Made by a program: the position numbers and the translations under genes. From Oleispira sp963933055 (GTDB taxonomy: Bacteria; Pseudomonadota; Gammaproteobacteria; Pseudomonadales; Oceanobacteraceae), in contig CAWVSY010000009.1 in NCBI GenBank assembly GCA_963933055.1, forward strand, positions 15,076 through 79,075: 64,000 bases of DNA. Direction: 5' to 3'. Position 1 is the stretch's first letter. Every line of letters starts with the position of its first letter. This document shows positions 54,005 to 63,207 of the stretch, piece by piece. A model generated the notes under the pieces. It was not told where the DNA came from. It saw nothing but the letters and a program-made list of their open reading frames with translations, and searched no databases.

Positions 54005-54191
54005 AAACAACCTAATATTAAAAACTCTTAAAAAATCATGCTTCTATTGTACAGCATGTAAACTTTGGATACATGATAACCGATTTTAATTCAGCGAACA
54101 TCTGTTCCGCATAATTAAATACTGCTTCAAATCATTTTCTCGCTAAAAGTTTAGCCTGCTATCAGCAAACAAGCTGATTTTATAAGGAATT

Positions 54192-54980
54192 TTACTCGCC
54201 GGTAAAGACAGCCTCACGCCGCTGCATGAAAGAAAGTACGCCCTCTTGCGCATCCTTACTCTGCATTACTCGTGGCAAATCATTGAATACCGTTTTTAAA
54301 GCCGCCTCTTGTCCATGCATGCGGCAGGTTTTTGCAGAACGCAAAGCTGCCTGAACCCCCAATGGAGCAGCCTTGGCAATTTTCTTAGCCAGTAAGCGTG
54401 CATGTTCATGCAATTTATCGTGCTCAACCAGCTCCTGCACCATCCCCCATTCAAGCGCTTGCTGAGCAGAAAACTCTTCGCCCGTTAAAATATAACGCTG
54501 AGCATTACTCCAGCCAATTTCTCGCGGCAGTCGCACTGTACCCCCACCACAAGGATAGATACCCCGCTGCACTTCTAGCTGAGCAAAGCGCGTTTCAGGC
54601 GTCGCAATGCGAATATCGGTATTAAGCAATAATTCTAAGCCCGAGGTATAGCACAATCCCTGCACCGCCATAATCACTGGCTTAGTTAATACCTCACCTT
54701 CAATGCCATAAGGGTCAAGCTGCCCTTCTGTTAATTCAGGAAATTTTCCCTGCGCAAAAATAGGTGCCCATTTATCCAATTCCAAACCCGAGGTAAAATG
54801 CTTACCGTTAGCCTGAATAACCGCCACTCTTAATTCATTGTCATGCTGTAAACGATATAAGGCTTGAGCCAATAAAAAATAGCTTTCTGGGTCTAGTGGA
54901 TTGTACTTTTCAGGGCGATTAAACGTAATCGTCATAATGTGATCACTGACTTCTACTATTAATTTTTCATTCACACTCAT
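54192..54980 (-). CDS. Crotonase-family enoyl-CoA hydratase/isomerase
   Basis: 262 residues from an ATG with GGAG eight bases upstream; the frame continues thirteen codons further. Crotonase motifs: ITFNRPEKYNPLD, QANGKHFTSGLELD (oxyanion hole), VQGLCYTSGLELLLNTDIRIA and EVQRGIYPCGGGTVRLPREIG. The usual first glutamate of hydratases is not obvious. It lies 61 bases after the acyl-CoA dehydrogenase and likely forms an operon with it for beta-oxidation of an unknown acyl-CoA. Confidence 0.85.
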   Translation of the reverse strand: MSVNEKLIVEVSDHIMTITFNRPEKYNPLDPESYFLLAQALYRLQHDNELRVAVIQANGKHFTSGLELDKWAPIFAQGKFPELTEGQLDPYGIEGEVLTKPVIMAVQGLCYTSGLELLLNTDIRIATPETRFAQLEVQRGIYPCGGGTVRLPREIGWSNAQRYILTGEEFSAQQALEWGMVQELVEHDKLHEHARLLAKKIAKAAPLGVQAALRSAKTCRMHGQEAALKTVFNDLPRVMQSKDAQEGVLSFMQRREAVFTGE

Positions 54981-55041
54981 ATTTCTCACTCCAAATTCGC
55001 AATTTCTAACGTTTAACACATCGATTTATAATTTCTAATGA

Positions 55042-56832
55042 TTAGAACCACTCAGCTTTCATCGTCATGCACGTTTCATCAAAACCTTGTAATAAATCAG
55101 CTTGGTGCTTAATCTTTGGCAACTCCCAGCGCATAAAGTACTGCGCAGACTGTAATTTACCCGCAAGGAATGTCTGATCATCCTCAGTCTCTGACCCCTG
55201 AAAGCGATCAATCGCCTTATCAGCCATTTCAAGCCATAACCAAGCCACCACCATTTTGCCCATCATGTCTAAATACACCGCCGAGTTAGCCAAGCCTTTC
55301 TCAACTTCCCCTTTCTGTAATGCGCCGCCAAGCAACATGGTGGTTTTGATAAACAGATCGAGATAGCGTTGATACTCAGCAACCAGCTCAGTCAGCTGTT
55401 CTTTCTCTTTAGCCGATGTCAAAGTATGTTGAATTTTTTGCAACAATAACTGCTGACCTTTGCCATTATGCAGCCATAACTTACGCCCCAATAAATCCAA
55501 TGACTGAATCCCATGAGTACCCTCATGAATTGGATTTAATCGGTTATCACGATAGCACTGCTCAACTGGATAATCCTTGGTATAGCCCGCACCCGCCAAT
55601 ACCTGAATCGCTAAATCGTTCGCTTTAGGACCATAATAGGATGGAAAAGACTTCACCACAGGGGTTAATAAATCCAATAATAAACCGCTATCAACATCGC
55701 CCCCCACTTCAGATTCATCCACCAAACGAGCGGCTAATAAACACAATGCCAAAGAACCTTCTACGAAACATTTCTGCGCCAGCAACATGCGCTTAACATC
55801 GGTATGCTCGATAATATTGAGCGGTTTGCTATTCGGATCTTTACTCGCGACAGAACGACCTTGAGGACGATTTTTGGCATAATCCAACGACTCCAAATAC
55901 CCACGATAACCAATCATCGCAGCCCCAGTACCGACACCAATACGTGCTTCGTTCATCATTTTGAACATGTACTTTAAACCCTGGTTTTCTTCACCAATCA
56001 AGAAACCTTGGCATTGGTTATTATCGCCAAATTGCAATACCGTGCTGGTTGTTCCGCGGTAGCCCATTTTGTGTAATAGACCCACCAGTTTTACGTCATT
56101 AGCATCCCCTAACGAGCCATCGTCATGGGTTAATATTTTCGGCACAATAAATAAAGAAATGCCTTTAGCTCCTTGCGGTGCGCCTTCTATTCTTGCCAAA
56201 ACTAAATGAACAATGTTTTCAGTGATGTCTTGATCACCACCAGAGATATACATCTTCTGACCTTTAATACGATAACTGCCATCGTCTTGCGGCGTTGCTT
56301 TCGTTGTTAAATCCCCTAACGAAGAGCCCACATCAGGCTCAGTCATCGCCATCGTGCCGGAAAAACGGCCACTGAACATAGACGGTAAATACTTCTTTTT
56401 ATGCGCATCAATCGCAAAGGCATTAATTAAATTAGCCGCGGCACTGGTTAAAAATGGATAGCCAGACGTTGATGGATTAGCCGACATGAAATAACTGACA
56501 CACGCGGTATTAATAATCGCAGGTAATTGCATGCCACCGTCATCGTAACAATGGCGCGCCGCCAATAAACCAGACTGAGAATAATGCTGCCAAGCCTCTT
56601 TTACTTCAGGAATGGTGGTTACCGATTGGCCATCAAATTGAGGTTCATTGGCATCCGCTTTTGCGTTGTGAGGCAAAAAGTAATCGCTGGCAATTTTCTT
56701 TGCCGTGGTAATCACCCCATCAAAGGTAGCTTTATCATGATCTTGATAAAACGGCAGTTGCGTTAGCTGCTCTGCTTGAAAAACGTCATACAATAAAAAT
56801 TCTAAATCTTTGGCATTCATTAAATTAGACAC
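55042..56832 (-). CDS. Acyl-CoA dehydrogenase (FadE/AcdC type)
   Basis: 596 residues from a GTG with AAGGT seven bases upstream; other starts are possible by a few codons. It is the long bacterial acyl-CoA dehydrogenase class (about 600) with an extra C-terminal domain. Motifs: FSGTMAMTEPDVGSSLGDL, GQKMYISGGDQDI, NEARIGVGTGAAMIGYRG and the catalytic-Glu region NPIHEGTHGIQSLDLLGRKL. It oxidises acyl-CoA with FAD. It is divergent from the GlxA-type regulator gene and probably controlled by it. Confidence 0.9.
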   Translation of the reverse strand: MSNLMNAKDLEFLLYDVFQAEQLTQLPFYQDHDKATFDGVITTAKKIASDYFLPHNAKADANEPQFDGQSVTTIPEVKEAWQHYSQSGLLAARHCYDDGGMQLPAIINTACVSYFMSANPSTSGYPFLTSAAANLINAFAIDAHKKKYLPSMFSGRFSGTMAMTEPDVGSSLGDLTTKATPQDDGSYRIKGQKMYISGGDQDITENIVHLVLARIEGAPQGAKGISLFIVPKILTHDDGSLGDANDVKLVGLLHKMGYRGTTSTVLQFGDNNQCQGFLIGEENQGLKYMFKMMNEARIGVGTGAAMIGYRGYLESLDYAKNRPQGRSVASKDPNSKPLNIIEHTDVKRMLLAQKCFVEGSLALCLLAARLVDESEVGGDVDSGLLLDLLTPVVKSFPSYYGPKANDLAIQVLAGAGYTKDYPVEQCYRDNRLNPIHEGTHGIQSLDLLGRKLWLHNGKGQQLLLQKIQHTLTSAKEKEQLTELVAEYQRYLDLFIKTTMLLGGALQKGEVEKGLANSAVYLDMMGKMVVAWLWLEMADKAIDRFQGSETEDDQTFLAGKLQSAQYFMRWELPKIKHQADLLQGFDETCMTMKAEWF

Positions 56833-56905
56833 AATTCTTACCTTCACTTTAATCTTAACGAGAAATCTTAGATCCAGTATCAGACTTGCTAATCCAAGTT
56901 TGAAT

Positions 56906-56939
56906 TGTCAATATAGACACAAATAGAGTCAAAAGTGAC
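56906..56939. promoter_or_regulatory. Candidate operators between the dehydrogenase and regulator genes
   Basis: Two dyads lie in the 111-base divergent gap: TGTC-AATATA-GACA (56906-56919) and GTCA-AAAG-TGAC (56928-56939). They share the half site GTCA/TGAC. They are well placed to bind the adjacent AraC-type regulator. Confidence 0.4.
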
Positions 56940-56943
56940 AGTT

Positions 56944-57960
56944 ATGATCAATATATACGTATTAGGCTTTGAACAAGCCCTAGCCTCTGCCATCACAGGC
57001 GTCATCGATCTTTTTGCATTAGCGGGCATTACTTGGAATCGAATACAGCAACAAGACACCGCCATGGCATTTAATGTTCAGCTTGCTAGCCATCAAGGCA
57101 ATCACATTCGCTGCATCAACAATTTACAACTCGCAGCCCACCGCAGCTTTGAAGACCTATCAAAACAGCTAGAACCTGGCGCGGCACCCCAAGCAAAAGA
57201 AAGCAACATTCTGATTGTCCCGACAATTGGCGGCCCCATCCAACAGACATTGGATAACAACCCAGAGCTGATTCAGTTATTAATCAAAGCAAATAAAGCA
57301 GGATGGACAATTGCAGGCAATTGCACTGGGAATTTTTTATTAGCAGAAGCAGGTATTTTAGAGGGTAAATCGGCGACAACTCACTGGGGGTTCGCGAGAG
57401 AATTTAAGCAACGCTTTCCTCAAGTCAACCTGCAAGCCGATCAACTGATTACCCGCGATGACAATATTTTTTGTGCTGGCGGTGGCATTGCTTGGTTCGA
57501 TTTAGGTTTGCACATTATAGAACGCAACGTCGATTTTGAAACGGCAGCGCAAACAGCAAAAGCATTTGTGATTGATTATCGCCGAGATAGCCAATTGTCC
57601 TATTCATTAATGCGCATTGCTAAACCCCATCAAGATGACATGGTGAATGCTATTCAATCGAGCATCGAAGAAGATTGCACACATTCATTAAGTATTGAAA
57701 GATTAGCCCAACATCATAATGTATCTCAGCGAACCCTCATCAGGCGTTTTAATAATGCGTTAGGAATGCCACCCAATACTTACCTTCAATCGGTGCGTAT
57801 TGAGCGTGCAAGAAAAATGCTAGAAGAAAGTGACTTCAATATTGATACCATAATGAACAAAATTGGCTATGAAGATGCGAGCTCTTTTCGCCGTTTGTTC
57901 AAAAAGAAAACAGGGGTAACGCCGACAGAATATCGTAATCGATTCAGTCGGCGCTTATAA
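56944..57960 (+). CDS. GlxA-type AraC transcriptional regulator with DJ-1/PfpI domain
   Basis: 338 residues from ATG (a GTG three codons earlier is possible). The N-terminal DJ-1/PfpI domain (about 1-190) holds the nucleophile-elbow segment IAGNCTGNFLLAEAGILEGK. Then come two AraC helix-turn-helix motifs: SIERLAQHHNVSQRTLIRRF and NIDTIMNKIGYEDASSFRRLFK plus GVTPTEYRNRF, the usual GlxA arrangement. It probably senses an amide- or amino-type metabolite and controls the divergent acyl-CoA dehydrogenase/crotonase genes. It ends three bases from the convergent secreted-enzyme gene. Confidence 0.9.
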   Translation: MINIYVLGFEQALASAITGVIDLFALAGITWNRIQQQDTAMAFNVQLASHQGNHIRCINNLQLAAHRSFEDLSKQLEPGAAPQAKESNILIVPTIGGPIQQTLDNNPELIQLLIKANKAGWTIAGNCTGNFLLAEAGILEGKSATTHWGFAREFKQRFPQVNLQADQLITRDDNIFCAGGGIAWFDLGLHIIERNVDFETAAQTAKAFVIDYRRDSQLSYSLMRIAKPHQDDMVNAIQSSIEEDCTHSLSIERLAQHHNVSQRTLIRRFNNALGMPPNTYLQSVRIERARKMLEESDFNIDTIMNKIGYEDASSFRRLFKKKTGVTPTEYRNRFSRRL

Positions 57961-57963
57961 AAA

Positions 57964-59694
57964 CTAGTTACCCCAAGACCACTGCTGATTGCTGCTACTA
58001 TGCACTGACCATAGCGCAACTTGAGATCCATTATCCGTACCATAAGCATCAACAGCGATACCGTTATTTGCACGAGGCACTAACTGGCTATTATTAAAAT
58101 CCCACTGCTGGTTAATATTATTTTCATCACACTGCCATAGATGAATGCCGCCGCCAGAATAAGGCTGCCCCATATTATCTAGGCAATACTCAGGATTCGC
58201 TTGGTTATGCAACAACCCGCTCGCTTGATCAAAGGCCCACTTCTGCCATGCAACATCGGCACAAGACCATAACAAAGCCTGCTTACCATTCGATGGCGTC
58301 ACACCTTCGAAATCTAAGCACTTACCAGAGCGGCCATCACGCAATTCTTTATAAACCAAGGTCGCCTCAGTATTTCCTGCTGGGGTATCAAACGTCAAAT
58401 TCCCCGCCATGGCAAAATGATCCGATAAATCGTATTTAGTAAAAACATCAGCATGAATACTGCGCGGCGTTAAAACTTTAGATTCAGAACTCGTAGGCTG
58501 TAGGTGTGCCGTAGAATATAAAACATAATCTAAGTTTTCAGGCGCGCCATCTGTCCAGTTATTTACATAACCGTTATAGGTATATGCATAACCGCCGTTG
58601 CGCGGCAGCTCTTCGGCATTCAAAACACTGAGCATGGTAGTATATTCTTGAGGGAAATTGATTTTATCAACATTCAAATCCCCTGCAATAATGACGGGTT
58701 CATCTGAACTGATCGAGCGCCCATCGATAAAATCGCGCATCTGGTGAAATTGATTTAAACGCGTTGCCTGATTTTTTTCAGCGTTCCAAGCTTGCGTATG
58801 GCTACCAAAAACGTGATAAGGGTTTCCACCTTTATTGATTTTGGCGTAAATCACCCCTTTAGCGGATATGCAATCTTCAGCATCACAATCATTGAAAACA
58901 ATCTGTGATTGCTCCTCAATCGGGTAACGACTCACAATTAAAACACCGCCATCTTCAATTGATCCCGAACGGTCTACAACTTGAGTCTGGTAAGGATATT
59001 CAGATTTTAAAGCATTAAGAAAGGTACTACGGCGGCTATTATCAAACAGCTCTGAAAAAACAATGGCATCGTAGCCATCCAATCTATCTTTTAATAGGTT
59101 TAAACGTTCGCTAACACTTTTAGATACGATGCCTGGCAATAATGCCCAAACATTGTAGGCCAATACATTGAAGTTATTATTGGCACCACGAGTAGCGGTC
59201 TCTTCTTTAGGATGAATTACATAATAATAATCATCACCATTCACCCGGGCACTTTCAGCTTTAAAAGCAATCGTCGATTCAATACCAGCAAAATCTTGCT
59301 TTACCGAATGAATATTTCGATCATCGTACCAAGGAGACTGCTGGGTACCGTGCCAAATCTCACTGAAATTCCAAGTACCGGTGAGTTTCTGTTGCAATAC
59401 CGCAGTACTGCCATCTTCTGCCGTCACCGTAGTATCAAAATAGAAACTTTTACCCCACGTAATGCCAGTATCTCGATTCGTCTCTAAATACCGAACGGTT
59501 CCAAGAGGTGGAACTGAGGTTGCATGCTGCTTCCAATGCTCCCCTTTAACCAAGGCAGAACCATGCTGGTTAATCGTCAGATCAAGTGTTTGATTGGTAT
59601 TATTGGTTAAATAAACATAGCTTTCAGCCCAAGTGATACTAGACACTAATAAAGTGCCCGCAGCCGCAAGTAGCTTGGTAGAATTTTTAATCAT
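57964..59694 (-). CDS. Secreted sphingomyelinase-like EEP phosphohydrolase with ricin-B lectin domain
   Basis: 576 residues. Signal peptide at 1-23 (ITWA before ESY). A beta-sandwich N-terminal region (25-170) precedes the EEP core: N181 (LAYNVWALLPG), E215 (FSELFDN), H299 (GSHTQAW), D339 and N341 (GDLNVD) and D425-H426 (DLSDHFAM), all metal/catalytic positions of bacterial sphingomyelinase C. A ricin-type beta-trefoil (about 445-576) has QxW motifs QKW, QQW and QQW. Probably an exported phosphodiesterase on sphingolipid head groups; substrate unproven. Confidence 0.85.
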   Translation of the reverse strand: MIKNSTKLLAAAGTLLVSSITWAESYVYLTNNTNQTLDLTINQHGSALVKGEHWKQHATSVPPLGTVRYLETNRDTGITWGKSFYFDTTVTAEDGSTAVLQQKLTGTWNFSEIWHGTQQSPWYDDRNIHSVKQDFAGIESTIAFKAESARVNGDDYYYVIHPKEETATRGANNNFNVLAYNVWALLPGIVSKSVSERLNLLKDRLDGYDAIVFSELFDNSRRSTFLNALKSEYPYQTQVVDRSGSIEDGGVLIVSRYPIEEQSQIVFNDCDAEDCISAKGVIYAKINKGGNPYHVFGSHTQAWNAEKNQATRLNQFHQMRDFIDGRSISSDEPVIIAGDLNVDKINFPQEYTTMLSVLNAEELPRNGGYAYTYNGYVNNWTDGAPENLDYVLYSTAHLQPTSSESKVLTPRSIHADVFTKYDLSDHFAMAGNLTFDTPAGNTEATLVYKELRDGRSGKCLDFEGVTPSNGKQALLWSCADVAWQKWAFDQASGLLHNQANPEYCLDNMGQPYSGGGIHLWQCDENNINQQWDFNNSQLVPRANNGIAVDAYGTDNGSQVALWSVHSSSNQQWSWGN

Positions 59695-59871
59695 ATTTTG
59701 CGTCTCGTTTAATAACGTGATTATTTTTTATTATTATTCGTATTTTAAGAGCCTCATATGCTTCCTGCGACGAGGACGATAATATTAGATTCCAATACTA
59801 TAGTACCAATATGACATTTTGATTGCAGATTACAACTTAATTTTAGATTATTTCAATTCAACTAATTAGCG

Positions 59872-60429
59872 CTAGAGCGCGTTTAAATCCATGAATCCTT
59901 TCTTAAGCTCATTCAACATCGTAGAAATTTCAAAACTTGAAAATTCTGATTCTAAAGATTTAACATCAAGCGTACTGAGTTTAAGCAGAGGTCTTTTATC
60001 CGCGGTATCTTGAACATTCGATTTTTGCAATATTGGGATAAAGCCTTCTTTTTTATCGATATTGCTAAGAATTTGATTCAATGTGCTTGAGAAGCCAGAA
60101 GTACTTGTAGGCTTCCCTGACTTTTGCTGTAAAAAAGTTAATCCTTGCTTAGCGTGTGCAAATAAATGGATCGAAGTATTTCTAATCGCGTTGGTCGGAA
60201 TACGGCTAAACGTTTTTGTATAATCTTCAGTATTCGGATAAAAAACAACACGATCGACCGAGGTGAATTCGCATTGACCTTCCGAATATATTTGCTGCGC
60301 CCCTGAAGAATAGGTCGGTATGTATTTGCACAGAGTTTTGATTAATATTTGGCCCGCTCTTTTATTTGAAACATCTTGCAGGTTCCAGAATAAATCACTC
60401 TTATTGTTGCTGTATTCGAGCTGAGACAT
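59872..60429 (-). CDS. Hypothetical protein, no recognised family
   Basis: 185 residues. I do not recognise it. No signal peptide, membrane helix or motif is visible. It is hydrophilic, with two Cys (CKYIP and GQCEF) and a Leu/Ser/Lys-rich C-terminal half that looks helical. ATG start with no clear Shine-Dalgarno. Its leader contains a tandem CAAG/CAAC repeat. It follows the same strand as the secreted-enzyme gene but lies 177 bases upstream of it; nearby genes give no hint of a role. Confidence 0.65.
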   Translation of the reverse strand: MSQLEYSNNKSDLFWNLQDVSNKRAGQILIKTLCKYIPTYSSGAQQIYSEGQCEFTSVDRVVFYPNTEDYTKTFSRIPTNAIRNTSIHLFAHAKQGLTFLQQKSGKPTSTSGFSSTLNQILSNIDKKEGFIPILQKSNVQDTADKRPLLKLSTLDVKSLESEFSSFEISTMLNELKKGFMDLNAL

Positions 60430-60459
60430 AGGTAAGGACCAATGTTGTAGGTTGTATGG

Positions 60460-60478
60460 TTGCTTGCTTGCTTGTTTG
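60460..60478. repeat. Short tandem repeat in the ORFan leader
   Basis: TTGCTTGCTTGCTTG plus TTTG on the plus strand (CAAG units on the minus strand) in the 5' leader of the ORFan. The tract is a likely site of slippage or an unstructured leader. The remainder of the 262-base gap to nqrF holds the nqr terminator. Confidence 0.55.
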
Positions 60479-60606
60479 ATCTTATTAATTTATATCGACA
60501 GCCTCAATACATCAACTTTTAGCGACAACAGTTTACGAAGTTTAACGATTGTTTTTAATCGTTAACGCCCCCAAAATTCAGGCCACGAACTCAATATAAC
60601 ACCCAC

Positions 60607-60647
60607 AAAAAAGCCGCATTAGAATCTCTTTTAATGCGGCTTTTTTT
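60607..60647. terminator. Bidirectional terminator at the end of the nqr operon
   Basis: AAAAAAGCCGCATTA (60607-60621) pairs with TAATGCGGCTTTTTT (60632-60646). A-rich and T-rich flanks allow function on both strands. On the minus strand it ends nqrF transcripts. Confidence 0.85.
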
Positions 60648-60673
60648 GAGCTCTGCTTTACCAGAGCTGGATT

Positions 60674-60692
60674 ATTCTCTGGTACAGAGAAT
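60674..60692. repeat. Perfect dyad at the nqrF stop
   Basis: ATTCTCTG (60674-60681) and CAGAGAAT (60685-60692) pair around a 3-base loop, immediately after and touching the nqrF stop codon, ahead of the main terminator. It may protect the 3' end of the mRNA. Confidence 0.4.
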
Positions 60693-61921
60693 CAACCAAA
60701 GTCATCTAACATGATATTTTCAGGTTCTACACCCATGCTTTCTAGCATAGCGATAACCGATTGGTTCATGATAGGGGGTCCACACATGTAGAACTCACAA
60801 TCTTCAGGAGCTGGGTGATCTTTCAAGTACTCTTCCAACAATACGTTGTGGATGAAACCTGTTAAACCTTCCCAGTTATCTTCTGGTTGTGGGTCAGACA
60901 TTGCAACATGCCATTCGAAATTAGGGAATTCAGCCGCCAAACCATCATAATCTTCTTTGTAGAATAACTCTTTCAAAGAACGAGCACCGTACCAGAAGCT
61001 GATCTTACGATCTGACTTCAAGCGCTTAAGCTGATCAAAGATATGTGAACGCATTGGGGCCATACCTGCACCACCACCTACGAACACCATCTCTGCATCG
61101 GTTTCTTTCGCGAAGAATTCACCAAATGGACCGTATACCATCACCTTGTCGCCTGGCTTCAAGTTGAATACGTAAGAAGACATAATACCTGGGTTAATAC
61201 CGGTCGTGCCTGGAGGTGGAGTTGCAATACGAATATTGAACTTCACTACACCCTGCTCTTCTGGGTAGTTCGCCATAGAATATGCACGGATAGTATCTTC
61301 AGTACATACAGTCTTAAGATCAAAGAACTTAAAGTGTTCCCAGTCACCACGATATTGCTCTTCAATATCGAAGTCAGAGAAATTAATCTCAAACGGAGGG
61401 CACTCAAGTTGAACATAACCACCGGCGCGGAAGTCAACAATCTCACCTTCAGGCAAACGCAAGGTCAGCTCTTTAATGAAGGTTGCTACGTTAGGATTCG
61501 ATTCAACAATCGTTTCCCACTTCTTAACGCCAAATACTTCTTCTGGCACTTCAACTACCATGTCCTGTTTAACAGGAACCTGGCAAGATAAGCGCCAGCC
61601 TTCACGGGCTTCGCCTTTCGTGAAGTGCGATTCTTCTGTTGGCAGCATAGAACCACCACCATCAGTCACTTTACACTTACACTGAGCACACGTACCACCA
61701 CCACCACAAGCAGATGACAAGAATACTTCGTTGGCCGCAAGCGTTTGCAATAGCTTACCGCCCGCTTCCGTTTCAACCGTTTTTTCACCATTGATAACAA
61801 TTTTTACATTGCCGGAACTTACCAGCTTGGCACGTGCGCTTAAGATCACAGCAACCAGAGCTAATACGATAACGGTAAACATCACAACGCCGAGTATCAG
61901 CGTGGAAGTTTGTAAATCCAT
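60692..61921 (-). CDS. nqrF: Na+-translocating NADH:quinone reductase subunit F
   Basis: 409 residues. NADH-oxidising subunit: N-terminal membrane helix (about 5-25), 2Fe-2S ferredoxin domain with SACGGGGTCAQCKCKV cysteines, then FAD domain (RAYSMANYP) and NADH-binding VFVGGGAGMAPMRS and YMCGPPIMNQSVI. The start is ATG with GGGAG seven bases upstream. It is the last gene of the nqr operon, twelve bases after nqrE. Confidence 0.97.
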   Translation of the reverse strand: MDLQTSTLILGVVMFTVIVLALVAVILSARAKLVSSGNVKIVINGEKTVETEAGGKLLQTLAANEVFLSSACGGGGTCAQCKCKVTDGGGSMLPTEESHFTKGEAREGWRLSCQVPVKQDMVVEVPEEVFGVKKWETIVESNPNVATFIKELTLRLPEGEIVDFRAGGYVQLECPPFEINFSDFDIEEQYRGDWEHFKFFDLKTVCTEDTIRAYSMANYPEEQGVVKFNIRIATPPPGTTGINPGIMSSYVFNLKPGDKVMVYGPFGEFFAKETDAEMVFVGGGAGMAPMRSHIFDQLKRLKSDRKISFWYGARSLKELFYKEDYDGLAAEFPNFEWHVAMSDPQPEDNWEGLTGFIHNVLLEEYLKDHPAPEDCEFYMCGPPIMNQSVIAMLESMGVEPENIMLDDFG

Positions 61922-61933
61922 AATATTGCTCCC

Positions 61934-62548
61934 TTACAATGAGACGCCAGAGAACGACATAAAGCCAAGAGACATTAAACCAACCGTAAAGAAGGTAATG
62001 CCCAAGCCTTGAAGTCCTGCTGGAACGTCGCTGTATTTCATTTTTTCACGAATGCCTGCAAGTGCAGTAATCGCTAATGCCCAACCTACACCTGCACCAA
62101 TACCGTAAACGGTTGATTCAGCGAAGTTATAATCACGCTCTACCATGAATAAAGATGCACCCATAATTGCGCAGTTCACCGTAATCAAAGGTAGGAAAAC
62201 ACCCAAAGCGTTATAAAGTGCAGGTACGAACTTATCTAAGAACATTTCTAAGATTTGTACGATAGCGGCAATAACACCAATATAGGTTAATAGACCCAAA
62301 AAGCTTAAATCAACTGATGCATATTCAGCACCCATCCAAGCCCAAGCACCTTCTTTTAGTACATAGGTATAAATCAAGTTATTGATTGGCACAGTAATCG
62401 CCAATACAACAACCACTGCAATACCAAGACCGATAGCCGTTTGAATTTTCTTAGAAATCGCCAAAAAGGTACACATACCTAAGAAAAACGCTAAAGCCAT
62501 GTTTTCTACGAAAACGGCTTTAATGAACAAACTAATATAATGTTCCAT
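61934..62548 (-). CDS. nqrE: Na+-translocating NADH:quinone reductase subunit E
   Basis: 204 residues with six membrane helices. It begins MEHYISLFIKAVFVENMALA and has VNCAIMGASLF. NqrE pairs with NqrD and holds a shared iron centre at the conserved cysteines in the paired half-helices. It overlaps nqrD by one base (TAATG). Confidence 0.97.
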   Translation of the reverse strand: MEHYISLFIKAVFVENMALAFFLGMCTFLAISKKIQTAIGLGIAVVVVLAITVPINNLIYTYVLKEGAWAWMGAEYASVDLSFLGLLTYIGVIAAIVQILEMFLDKFVPALYNALGVFLPLITVNCAIMGASLFMVERDYNFAESTVYGIGAGVGWALAITALAGIREKMKYSDVPAGLQGLGITFFTVGLMSLGFMSFSGVSL

Positions 62549-63207
62549 TAGTGCTGCTCCGAGTTAACTGTATTTGGCAAAATTTTGAAGTCTGCCTGCT
62601 CAACTTGCTCAGTTTTCCAGGTACGTAATGCCCAGATGAACAAACCAATAATAAAGAAAGCACTTGGTGGCAATAACAACAGACCGTTTGACTGATACCA
62701 ACCACCATTAGTGATTAATGGTAAAACTTCAAAACCAAACAAGTTACCTGCACCAAACAACTCACGAACCGTCGCAACCACAATCAAAACAACTGAGTAG
62801 CCAAGACCGTTACCGATACCATCGAAGAAGCTCATCACTGGGCCGTTCTTCATAGCGTACGCTTCTGCGCGCCCCATAACGATACAGTTAGTAATGATCA
62901 AACCCACGAAAACCGAGAGCTGCTTACTGATTTCATAAGCATACGCTTTCAAAATTTGGTCAACCACGATTACCAAAGACGCAATAATGATCATCTGCAC
63001 GATGATTCGAATGCTGTTTGGAATGTGATTACGAATTAACGCAATACCAAAGTTAGAACAAGCCGTAACGGCGGTTAATGCAATACACATTACCATCGTC
63101 ACTTGCAAACTGGTGGTTACAGCCAACGCTGAACACACACCTAAGATTTGTACTGCAATCGGGTTTTGGGAAAAAACCGGTTCAGTAATGACAGATTTAA
63201 GAGACAT
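62548..63207 (-). CDS. nqrD: Na+-translocating NADH:quinone reductase subunit D
   Basis: 219 residues, six membrane helices, with the family motifs NPIAVQILGVCSALAVTT and TNCIVMGRAEAYAMKNGP. It overlaps nqrC and nqrE by one base each, so the operon is translated as a coupled unit. It forms the membrane core of the sodium pump with NqrB and NqrE. Confidence 0.97.
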   Translation of the reverse strand: MSLKSVITEPVFSQNPIAVQILGVCSALAVTTSLQVTMVMCIALTAVTACSNFGIALIRNHIPNSIRIIVQMIIIASLVIVVDQILKAYAYEISKQLSVFVGLIITNCIVMGRAEAYAMKNGPVMSFFDGIGNGLGYSVVLIVVATVRELFGAGNLFGFEVLPLITNGGWYQSNGLLLLPPSAFFIIGLFIWALRTWKTEQVEQADFKILPNTVNSEQH

